DNA of 8,785 nucleotides from Bacteroidales bacterium (GTDB lineage: Bacteria > Bacteroidota > Bacteroidia > Bacteroidales > P3), in contig JAGNRX010000042.1 in assembly GCA_017988355.1 (NCBI GenBank), positions 1 to 8,785 on the forward strand, given 5' to 3'. Shown one piece after another: positions 1 to 6,883 of the stretch. Within the stretch, counting starts at the first letter, position 1. Every line of letters begins with the position of its first letter. The notes under the pieces were generated by a model. It saw only the letters and a program-made list of their open reading frames with translations. It made no database searches and was not told where the DNA came from. The position numbers and the translations under genes were made by a program.

Positions 1-1971
1 ATCCATAGCAATATCACTTCCCTTACCCATCGCAATACTTATATCTGCTTGTGCTAAGGCTGCACTATCATTTATCCCATCTCCAATCATTGCAACTATC
101 TTTCTTTTTTCTTGCAATTCTCTCACAAATTCTGCCTTTTGGTGTGGGAGTGTTTCTGCCTTATAATTATCTATCCCTACTTTCTCTGCTATTAGTTTTG
201 CTGTGGTTTTATTGTCGCCTGTTAGCATATAGATTTCTATCCCTAAGTCTTTCAAATGCTTGATAGCTTCTTTTGATGTTGGTTTTATCTTATCCTCAAT
301 CCCAATAAGGGCTAAGGCTTTTTCATTATCAGAGAACCAAACGATAGTTTTTGATTGTTTGATTAGTTCTTCTGACTTCTCAATAAGATTATTATCAAAT
401 TGAATATTGTTTTCAATTAAGAGGTTTTTATTTCCGGCAAAGTAGGTTTTATCTTCTATCCTCACTTTTGCACCTTTTCCTGTTATGCTTTCAAAATTTG
501 TTATTGGTGTTCGTTCTAAGCCTTCAAAGTGTTGGATTATTGCCTCTGCTAATGGGTGTTCGGATTGGCTTTCTAAACTAAATAATATTGACTTTGTAGT
601 GTCGTCATCATTAAGCCAAAAAATATCAGTAAGGATTGGTTTTCCCTCAGTTATTGTTCCTGTTTTATCTAATACAATTGCATTTATCTTCTTTGCAGTT
701 TCAAGACTTTCAGCGTCTTTTATCAGTATGCCATTCTCAGCTCCCTTTCCCATTCCAACCATAATTGCAGTTGGGGTTGCAAGTCCTAAGGCACAAGGGC
801 AGGCAATAACTAAGACAGTAACAAGTGCCAGTATGCCACGATCGAGTCCGTCATTTCCACCAAGAACTATCCAAGCGATTAATGCAATAATTGATATTAT
901 CATTACTGTTGGAACGAATATACCTGCTATCTTATCAACAAGTTTTTGAACAGGTGCTTTGCTTCCTTGTGCATCTTGAACCATCTTAATTATTTGTGAA
1001 AGCATAGTTTGAGAACCCACTCTTTCAGCCCTAAACATAAAGCTGCCTTTTTGATTAATTGTTCCTGCAAATACTTTCGTATCTTTTGTTTTCAGTAATG
1101 CAATAGGCTCGCCACTTAACATGCTTTCATCAACATAAGATGAGCCTTCAATAACCATTCCGTCAACTGCAATCTTCTCACCTGGCTTAACAATTATTAT
1201 ATCTCCAATTATGATATTTGCCAGCGGGGTCTCGACTTGACTACCATTATCCTTAACAACCATAACAGATGAAGGTTGAAGTCCCATAAGTTTTTTGATG
1301 GCTGAGGATGCGTTACCTTTTGCTTTTTCTTCCAATAGTTTACCAATAAGAATAAAAGCAATTATAACTGCAACGGCTTCAAAATAAACATGAATCTGAT
1401 ACTCTTTGAAGCCTCTTTGTATCCAGAAATCAGCATAAAGAGTATTGAAAACGCTAAAAAAATATGCAACACTCGTACTCAGTGCAACCAAAGTATCCAT
1501 ATTTGCAGAGAAATGCTTGGCTTGTTTGAAGGCGTTAATAAAGAAATCCCTGCCAAAGAAAAACAATACAATAGTTGACAAAGCCCACATTATATAGTTT
1601 GCATAAGGGACATTAGTAAAGACCATCGATAGTAGGAATATAGGGAATGCTAGTATTATGGCGGCAATTGTTCTTTTCTTTAAACTTTTATATTTCTTAG
1701 TATTAATATCTTGAACTTGCTTTTCTTTGTTTTCTCCCTCATCAATCATTAAGTCATAACCTATGGATTGAACACTCTTTTGCAGTTTCTCAGGGTTAGT
1801 TATCTTAGGAAGGTATTCTATTATTACAGAAGACGAAGCATAATTTACATTCACACTTACTACCCCTTTTTGTGATTTAAGAGCATTCTCAACATTCACA
1901 GCACAAGAGGCACATCCCATTTGAAGGACAGGGAATGTTTTCTTAATAGTTGGGGTATTATTGTTTTCCAT
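1..1971 (-). CDS. copA: Copper-translocating P1B-type ATPase, CopA-like (C-terminus beyond window)
   Basis: This inner-membrane pump exports Cu(I) (or Ag(I)) using ATP. The minus-strand frame is open for 657 codons from ATG at 1971 to the window edge, so the last part (end of the P-domain, TM7-8) is missing. An N-terminal heavy-metal-associated domain carries a CASC metal site (C20, C23). Four hydrophobic segments follow (about residues 101-118, 125-139, 158-175, 196-211), then the actuator loop with SGEP at 286-289, then TM5-6 with the CPC metal motif (C391-C393). The ATP domain shows DKTGT (phosphorylated D435), the SEHPLA motif (H472, P473), TGDN (584-587) and GDGIND (630-635). The CPC site with an HMA domain points to the Cu+ subgroup, but the deciding TM7-8 residues lie outside. 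The actuator has SGE where TGE is usual; this variant is probably functional. No copper regulator or chaperone gene is visible nearby. The gene is divergent from the M16 peptidase. The P1B class is near certain; copper specificity is likely. Confidence 0.95.
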   Translation of the reverse strand, partial: MENNNTPTIKKTFPVLQMGCASCAVNVENALKSQKGVVSVNVNYASSSVIIEYLPKITNPEKLQKSVQSIGYDLMIDEGENKEKQVQDINTKKYKSLKKRTIAAIILAFPIFLLSMVFTNVPYANYIMWALSTIVLFFFGRDFFINAFKQAKHFSANMDTLVALSTSVAYFFSVFNTLYADFWIQRGFKEYQIHVYFEAVAVIIAFILIGKLLEEKAKGNASSAIKKLMGLQPSSVMVVKDNGSQVETPLANIIIGDIIIVKPGEKIAVDGMVIEGSSYVDESMLSGEPIALLKTKDTKVFAGTINQKGSFMFRAERVGSQTMLSQIIKMVQDAQGSKAPVQKLVDKIAGIFVPTVMIISIIALIAWIVLGGNDGLDRGILALVTVLVIACPCALGLATPTAIMVGMGKGAENGILIKDAESLETAKKINAIVLDKTGTITEGKPILTDIFWLNDDDTTKSILFSLESQSEHPLAEAIIQHFEGLERTPITNFESITGKGAKVRIEDKTYFAGNKNLLIENNIQFDNNLIEKSEELIKQSKTIVWFSDNEKALALIGIEDKIKPTSKEAIKHLKDLGIEIYMLTGDNKTTAKLIAEKVGIDNYKAETLPHQKAEFVRELQEKRKIVAMIGDGINDSAALAQADISIAMGKGSDIAMD

Positions 1972-2184
1972 TGATTTAGCTTTTGTTTAATTTATTCAAA
2001 ACCTCTGTCTATATTGACTTGCCTAATTTTTAAAAATGCTTATATTGTCAACTAAATATCAAATAAGATCTAAGGTTCCTACTATATAAACGCTTGAATA
2101 GTACTTAAATATTTTATAGTTCTATATTTTTACGATTTTTCTTTGTAATTTTGACACAAATTTAATAATAAAAAAACAAGAATA
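1972..2184. other. Divergent AT-rich intergenic region between copA and the M16 peptidase gene
   Basis: This 213-base gap must hold the promoters of both divergent genes. It is strongly AT-rich. It contains a perfect 12-base palindrome (2026-2037, ATTTTTAAAAAT), a loose AT hairpin (ACTATA at 2081-2086 against TATAGT at 2115-2120) and an imperfect palindrome at 2146-2164, described separately. I could not identify a copA promoter with both -33 and -7 elements, nor a recognised copper-regulator operator such as a CopY box. I see no coding potential or RNA gene. Confidence 0.6.
2146..2153 (+). promoter_or_regulatory. Candidate -7 element (TAATTTTG) for the M16 peptidase gene
   Basis: TAATTTTG matches the Bacteroidota -7 consensus TAnnTTTG and ends 31 bases before the ATG at 2185, giving a predicted leader of about 25 bases. 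A TTTG-type -33 element is not seen 19-21 bases upstream (only AT-rich sequence), so the call rests on half a promoter. In AT-rich DNA such a match can occur by chance. Confidence 0.4.
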
Positions 2185-5154
2185 ATGAAAAGAATCGGAA
2201 TTTTCTTTGGGATGCTACTTGTGCTATGCTTGTCCCATTCAGTATTTGCTCAGGTAAATATTGATCCTAATGCTAAACCTAAGTTTTCTATTAACGATAA
2301 TAATAATAGAAACTATACTATTGAAAGAGTCGATAACGACCCTCTTAATGCAAGAATATATACTTTAAAAAACGGTCTTAAGGTTTATATGTCTGTTAAT
2401 AAAGAAGAACCAAGAATTCAAACCTATATTGCAGTAAGGGCTGGATCAAAGAATGACCCTGCAGAGACGACAGGTCTTGCACATTATTTTGAACATCTAA
2501 TGTTTAAGGGTACAAAACAAATAGGCACAACCGACTGGGAAGCTGAAAGTAAGTATATTCAGCAAATAGAAGACTTATATGAGCTTTATGTTAGAGAAAC
2601 AGATAAAGAAAAGAGAGCTGATATATATAGAAATATAGATAAATTGTCTTTTGAGGCTTCTAAGCTTGCTATCCCTAACGAATACGATAAACTAATGAAG
2701 CTTATTGGTGCAAATGGAACAAATGCTGCAACCTCTAATGATTTCACATATTATATTGAAAACATACCTTCAAACCAAATAGAAAACTGGGCAAGAATAC
2801 AGTCTGATCGTTTCCAAAACCCAGTACTTCGTCTCTTCCACACAGAGCTTGAAACAGTTTATGAGGAAAAGAATATGTCCTTAATAAATGATAGAAGAAA
2901 GACTAATGAAGCTATGCTATCTGCTCTCTTCCCTAATCATCCTTATGGAACACAAACAACCCTTGGAAGTTCAGATCACCTTCGTAATCCTTCAATGGTC
3001 GCTATTAATAACTTCTTCGACACCTACTATGTTCCAAATAACTATTGTATTGCAATGAGTGGAGATTTTGATCCAGAGCAAGCAATTCAAATAATTGAAA
3101 AGTATTTTGGGTCAATTCCTTCTAAAGAAGTAGCTCCTTTTACCTATAAACCAGAACAGGAAATTAAGGAAGTTAAAACAATAGAGGTTGTTGGACTTGA
3201 AGCAGAAAATATCACAATTGCTTTTAGAATTAATGCAGGTTCAACCTCTCATGAAGTTATTTTAGCAAACCTTTTGGATAGGGTCTTAAATAATGGTAGC
3301 TCAGGAATAATGGATATAAACATTAACCAAAAACAATTAGCTGCAAATGTAGGTTCTAGTGTTTATGACCTTAATGATTATGCATCTTTTATTCTTCGTG
3401 GAACACCAAAGACAGGTCAAAGCTTAGATGAATTAAGAGATTTATTATTAAAACAACTTGAGGTATTGAAAGCAGGTGATTGGGATGAAAGCATCTTAAA
3501 AGCAATAATCAATAATGAAAGATTATCTCAAATAAAGGAGCTTGAAACGAATAACTCAAGAGCAATGAAGATGGTTACAAGTTATCTTTCAAGACAAAGT
3601 TGGGATGAAACAGTTAGCCAAATGGCTAGGATGTCTAAGGTTACAAAAGACGATTTAGTTAAGTTTGCAAGAGAAATCTTCAAAGATAATAACTATGTTG
3701 TGATTAAGAAACTTCAAGGAGAGGCTAAGGAATTAGAAAAGGTTGACAAACCACCAATTACTCCAATCCATGTTAATAGAGATATGAAATCTAAATTCTT
3801 TGAAAGCATAGAAAGAGCAAAGGTTAAGGAAATTGAGCCAGTATTTGTTGATTATACAAAAGATTTACAGTTTGCCAAACTAAATAATGGAGCAGAAATA
3901 CTATATGTTCCAAACATTCAAAACGAAACCTTCTACTTAGCTTATGAATATGATTTTGGTGTATTGTCAAATAAGAGATTAGGACTAATAGGGTCATACC
4001 AAGGTCAACTTTCAACACCAAATCTTTCTGTTGAAGACATTAAGACACAGTTCTATAATTTAGCTTGTAGTATTAGAATATCTTCAGGTGATGATTTCAC
4101 AAGAGTTACCCTAAGTGGTCTTACAGAAAACCTAGATGAGGCAGTAACTTTATTAGAAAAAATCCTATCTAACCCAATGATAGAGAAAGAAGCACTTGAT
4201 AATATTGTTAAGAGCATATTGAAAAATAGGAATGATGCTAAGGCTAGACAAGCAAGTTGTTTTTCTGCACTTAATAACTACGTTACTTATGGAAAAGAAA
4301 ATGCTTTTTACGACTTTATTCCAGAGGCTGAACTAATGAAACTAACCCCTGAAATGATAAGAAAAGATATTAAAGACTTAACCAACTACACACATAAGAT
4401 TCATTTCTATGGTAATATGCCAATAGGGGATTTGAAAACTCTATTAAATACAAAACATAATTCATCTCCAAAGAAATTAACTCCAGCACCAAAGGTTAAA
4501 CAAATCAATCCAATTCCAACAGAAGGTAATAAAGTTTATTTTGTTCACTATGATGCAAAGCAATCTTATTGTCGTCAACTAACAAGAGGTGGCATTTATG
4601 ACGAAAGCCAAGCTCCTGTAATTGCTCTTTATAATCAGTATTTTGGAGGCTCAATGAATTCAATAGTTTTCCAAGAAATGAGAGAAAAACGTTCACTGGC
4701 TTACCAATCTTCTTCAAGATATATTTCTCCTTCACGCCTTGATGGATACTATCAAAACATGTCTCATATTGCAACTCAAAACGATAAGGTAATTGATGCT
4801 TTTGATGCATTTAATGAACTATTCGACCAAATGCCTATTGCTCTTCAAAACTTTAATTTAGCTAAGGACGCAATGGTTTCTAACTATAGAACATCAAGAA
4901 TTAGTAAAGAGAGAATTATCTATTCTTACCTACAAGATTTGAAGATGGGAAGAAAGACAAACCCAAGCAAGAAGATGTTTGAGACAATTCCTAATCTTAA
5001 GATGGATGATATAGTTAAGTTTAATAATAAGTTTATCAAAAATCAACCAAGAACCTACGTTATCTTAGGCAATAAAGACCAAGTTAATCTAAAAGCATTA
5101 GAGAAATATGGTAAGGTTCAAACCCTAAGTTTAGAAGAGATATTTGGATACTAA
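2185..5154 (+). CDS. Exported M16 (pitrilysin-type) zinc metallopeptidase, two-domain
   Basis: Probably a periplasmic or envelope zinc peptidase that degrades oligopeptides or small unfolded proteins; the true substrate is unknown. The start fits a signal peptide: a short basic start, a hydrophobic core, and likely cleavage after VFA (residue 22). The inverted zinc motif HxxEH is H100-Y-F-E103-H104. The distal ligand region is E221 to E228, with the spacing of the pitrilysin E-x6-E pair, so E228 is the likely third zinc ligand. It lies 124 residues after H104, against about 77 in pitrilysin, because of a charged, probably helical insert around residues 115-170. An M16 C-type domain follows (about 265-430). 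A second, presumably non-catalytic M16 pair fills about 560-980 and includes the typical FGGSMNS...REKRSLAY stretch (about 820-840). Length suits two-domain M16 proteins. The exported hydrolase starts 35 bases downstream, so the two are probably co-transcribed. Family is secure; the biological role is not. Confidence 0.95.
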   Translation: MKRIGIFFGMLLVLCLSHSVFAQVNIDPNAKPKFSINDNNNRNYTIERVDNDPLNARIYTLKNGLKVYMSVNKEEPRIQTYIAVRAGSKNDPAETTGLAHYFEHLMFKGTKQIGTTDWEAESKYIQQIEDLYELYVRETDKEKRADIYRNIDKLSFEASKLAIPNEYDKLMKLIGANGTNAATSNDFTYYIENIPSNQIENWARIQSDRFQNPVLRLFHTELETVYEEKNMSLINDRRKTNEAMLSALFPNHPYGTQTTLGSSDHLRNPSMVAINNFFDTYYVPNNYCIAMSGDFDPEQAIQIIEKYFGSIPSKEVAPFTYKPEQEIKEVKTIEVVGLEAENITIAFRINAGSTSHEVILANLLDRVLNNGSSGIMDININQKQLAANVGSSVYDLNDYASFILRGTPKTGQSLDELRDLLLKQLEVLKAGDWDESILKAIINNERLSQIKELETNNSRAMKMVTSYLSRQSWDETVSQMARMSKVTKDDLVKFAREIFKDNNYVVIKKLQGEAKELEKVDKPPITPIHVNRDMKSKFFESIERAKVKEIEPVFVDYTKDLQFAKLNNGAEILYVPNIQNETFYLAYEYDFGVLSNKRLGLIGSYQGQLSTPNLSVEDIKTQFYNLACSIRISSGDDFTRVTLSGLTENLDEAVTLLEKILSNPMIEKEALDNIVKSILKNRNDAKARQASCFSALNNYVTYGKENAFYDFIPEAELMKLTPEMIRKDIKDLTNYTHKIHFYGNMPIGDLKTLLNTKHNSSPKKLTPAPKVKQINPIPTEGNKVYFVHYDAKQSYCRQLTRGGIYDESQAPVIALYNQYFGGSMNSIVFQEMREKRSLAYQSSSRYISPSRLDGYYQNMSHIATQNDKVIDAFDAFNELFDQMPIALQNFNLAKDAMVSNYRTSRISKERIIYSYLQDLKMGRKTNPSKKMFETIPNLKMDDIVKFNNKFIKNQPRTYVILGNKDQVNLKALEKYGKVQTLSLEEIFGY

Positions 5155-5156
5155 TT

Positions 5157-5185
5157 AAGAAATAAGAACTAAAAAGAAATAAGAA
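5157..5185 (+). repeat. Short direct repeat in the M16-hydrolase gap
   Basis: AAGAAATAAGAA occurs twice (5157-5168 and 5174-5185) in the 35-base spacer. The spacer is almost wholly A and G apart from a few T and C. It contains no hairpin or T-run, so nothing suggests termination between the two genes. It is most simply the A-rich translation leader of the downstream gene; Bacteroidota genes usually lack a Shine-Dalgarno site and favour A just ahead of the start. Confidence 0.6.
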
Positions 5186-5189
5186 AGAA

Positions 5190-6617
5190 ATGAGAAGAAA
5201 AGGATTTTTACTTGTAGCAATTGTTTTGTTAGTTAGTTTAATTAATCAAAAGATAGAAGCTCAAACAACAAACTGGTACGGAGAGCTAAAGGTTTCTGTA
5301 CAACTACTTCCAATAACATTAAAAATAGAACAAAGTCCAGACACAACAATAATCATGATGGGCTCTCCCTCTCAGACAAAAGAAATGTTTGGAGTAACAA
5401 AACAAAGACTTAGTGAAGATTCTATTCTTTTCACTATAAAGAGTATGGGTGTTGTTTTTAGAGGAAAATATAATGAAACCAAAGACACAATCTTTGCAAC
5501 ATTTAAACAAGGATTCCTTAGTGAGGATTTAGTATTAGCTAAGACAGATAAGACCTTTGAACTAAAACGTCCGCAAGAGCCAATGCCCCCATATTCATAT
5601 ATTGAAGAGGAATTAAGTTTCAAAGTCCCTGGTGTAAACTATGATTTTAAAGGAACACTAACCATCCCTTCAAAGGATAAGACCTACCCTTGCGTAATTC
5701 TTGTTACAGGCTCAGGACTTCAAAATAGAGATGAAGAGATATTTGGGCATAAACCATTTAAAGTTATTGCTGATTATCTAACAAGCAATGGAATTGGAGT
5801 TTTCCGTTATGACGATAGGGGTTGGGGAATAGAAACCGTTGACTCTTCAATCATAAACGCAACAACTCTTGACTATACTGTTGATGCAATGAAGGCTTTC
5901 GAGATGTTGAAATCACATCCTAATATAGACAAAAACAATATTGGGATGTTAGGTCATAGTGAGGGTGGAGCAATAGTTTCAATTGCCGCTTCTCAAAACC
6001 CAAATATTAAATTTATTGTTCTTCTTGCAGGACCAGGGATGAAAGGTATTGATGTGCTTTTACAACAAAACAAAGTCTTCTTCGAGAAAGCTGGTATGCC
6101 AAAACATGCAATAGACTTTCAGGTTTCAGCACTAAAGAAAATCTATTCATTGACTAAGAAAAATCTAATGAATAGTGAAATCAATAAGAGGATGGATAAG
6201 TTCTACGATAAGGAATTAGGGAAACTCGATAAGGATAAGCTAAAAGATATTCAGTTTACAAGCCCAGCCATGAGAACTCAGTTTAATAGCCAATTATCTT
6301 CCCCATGGATGAGAACTTTCCTTTCCCTTGACCCATCAGATTATTTGAAAAAAGTTAAGCAACCAGTCTTTGCAATAAATGGAACAAATGACATCCAAGT
6401 TCTCTACCAATATAACCTACCAGAAATTGAAAAAGCACTAAAGAAAGCTAAGAATAATCACTACCAAATCATCACTGCAGTTGGGATGAATCACCTATTC
6501 CAAGAAAGCAAAACAGGAATGATAGATGAGTATTCATCAATTGAACAAACCATATCGCCAATTATTTTATTGCAAATCAAAGACTTTATAAAAGAGAATA
6601 CAAAGGCTAAAAAATAA
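5190..6617 (+). CDS. Exported alpha/beta hydrolase (serine hydrolase, GHSEGG type)
   Basis: A secreted or periplasmic alpha/beta-hydrolase of the S33-like group, likely an esterase or peptidase; the substrate cannot be read from sequence. The start at 5190 gives a signal peptide with a basic start (MRRK), a hydrophobic core and probable cleavage after EA near residue 24; there is no lipobox. Residues 25-125 form a beta-rich N-terminal domain beginning with the WYGELKV stretch, and a KRPQEPMPPY linker leads into the catalytic domain. The oxyanion region is GSGLQNRDE (174-182), followed by a YDDRGWG loop in which W stands where V is common. The nucleophile elbow is GHSEGG with S257, the probable acid is D401 (NGTND) and the probable base H435 (MNHLF). 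A lid-like helical section lies between about 290 and 385. All three triad members are present, so it should be active. It sits 35 bases after the M16 gene, likely in one operon, which hints at a shared role on envelope peptides. Confidence 0.9.
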   Translation: MRRKGFLLVAIVLLVSLINQKIEAQTTNWYGELKVSVQLLPITLKIEQSPDTTIIMMGSPSQTKEMFGVTKQRLSEDSILFTIKSMGVVFRGKYNETKDTIFATFKQGFLSEDLVLAKTDKTFELKRPQEPMPPYSYIEEELSFKVPGVNYDFKGTLTIPSKDKTYPCVILVTGSGLQNRDEEIFGHKPFKVIADYLTSNGIGVFRYDDRGWGIETVDSSIINATTLDYTVDAMKAFEMLKSHPNIDKNNIGMLGHSEGGAIVSIAASQNPNIKFIVLLAGPGMKGIDVLLQQNKVFFEKAGMPKHAIDFQVSALKKIYSLTKKNLMNSEINKRMDKFYDKELGKLDKDKLKDIQFTSPAMRTQFNSQLSSPWMRTFLSLDPSDYLKKVKQPVFAINGTNDIQVLYQYNLPEIEKALKKAKNNHYQIITAVGMNHLFQESKTGMIDEYSSIEQTISPIILLQIKDFIKENTKAKK

Positions 6618-6643
6618 AATGCAATAATAATATTTGAGGATAT

Positions 6644-6669
6644 CTCTTTTTCAAATGGAATAAAAAGAG
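6644..6669. repeat. Perfect 8-base inverted repeat after the hydrolase gene
   Basis: CTCTTTTT (6644-6651) and AAAAAGAG (6662-6669) are exact reverse complements around a 10-base loop. The stem is AT-rich with only two GC pairs and is not followed by a T-run on either strand. It is a weak hairpin that might affect mRNA 3' ends, but it does not meet the usual picture of an intrinsic terminator. Confidence 0.4.
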
Positions 6670-6698
6670 CTTGGCAAATAATCATAAAAAACACAAAC

Positions 6699-6737
6699 GC
6701 AAACCTTATTTTTGAATTAAAAGAAATAGGAGTTTGT
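6699..6737. repeat. Imperfect hairpin, about 14 pairs with one bulge
   Basis: Bases 6700-6713 can pair with 6722-6736, with A6731 bulged, two G-T pairs, and a loop of 8 bases (6714-6721). It is the strongest hairpin I see in the hydrolase-iorA gap. On the plus strand it lacks a T-run after it; read on the minus strand it is followed by a T-rich stretch, but no minus-strand gene precedes it. It could protect a plus-strand mRNA end or be chance in AT-rich DNA. Confidence 0.4.
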
Positions 6738-6760
6738 ATGTTAGATAAACAGAGATTAAG

Positions 6761-6811
6761 CAAAAGAGTAATTAAAATTTAGTTTACAAGCTTTTGGTTT
6801 CTTTCTTTTTT
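6761..6811 (+). terminator. Weak candidate intrinsic terminator between the hydrolase and iorA genes
   Basis: CAAAAG (6761-6766) pairs with CTTTTG (6791-6796) and a T-rich tail follows (6798-6811, T-runs broken only by two C). The stem is just six pairs and the loop is 24 bases, so stability is poor. The placement, after the hydrolase operon and before the iorA promoter, is what makes it worth listing. The tail overlaps the -33 element of the next promoter. Confidence 0.2.
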
Positions 6812-6840
6812 GGAAAAATGATTTTATATTTATAACTTTG
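6809..6840 (+). promoter_or_regulatory. Bacteroidota-type promoter for iorAB
   Basis: A TTTG -33 element (6809-6812) and a TAACTTTG -7 element (6833-6840) are separated by 20 bases, which agrees with the -33/-7 promoter pattern (TTTG and TAnnTTTG) known for the primary sigma factor of this phylum. Transcription would begin near 6847, leaving a leader of about 37 bases before the iorA ATG. The leader is AT-rich and shows no riboswitch-like structure. Confidence 0.75.
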
Positions 6841-6883
6841 CACATTATAAATTCAGCGAATAAAAAATTAAAAACATACTTCA

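Noticed and set aside
51..949. Plus-strand open frames at 51-263 and 485-949
   Set aside because: They lie antisense to the copper ATPase frame, which has all of its P-type motifs. Their composition is explained by the complement of that gene.
1390..1578. Plus-strand open frame of 62 codons
   Set aside because: Antisense to the TM-coding part of the ATPase; no recognisable motif or leader.
2157..2164. Possible minus-strand -7 element (TAAATTTG) for copA
   Set aside because: No -33 partner at the right distance, it would fall inside the M16 start, and the leader to copA would be about 180 bases. Kept only as part of the palindrome finding.
3824..4810. Minus-strand open frames at 3824-4021 and 4505-4810
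   Set aside because: Both are antisense within the M16 gene, whose domains run without a break through these positions.
5319..5623. Two overlapping minus-strand open frames inside the hydrolase gene
   Set aside because: They fall opposite the N-terminal domain of an intact gene and show no family features.
6491..6763. Minus-strand frame of 90 codons with hydrophobic content, reaching into the hydrolase-iorA gap
   Set aside because: It begins with TTG, overlaps the hydrolase 3' end antisense, lacks a promoter, and its hydrophobicity follows from reading A-rich DNA backwards. A small membrane protein cannot be fully excluded.
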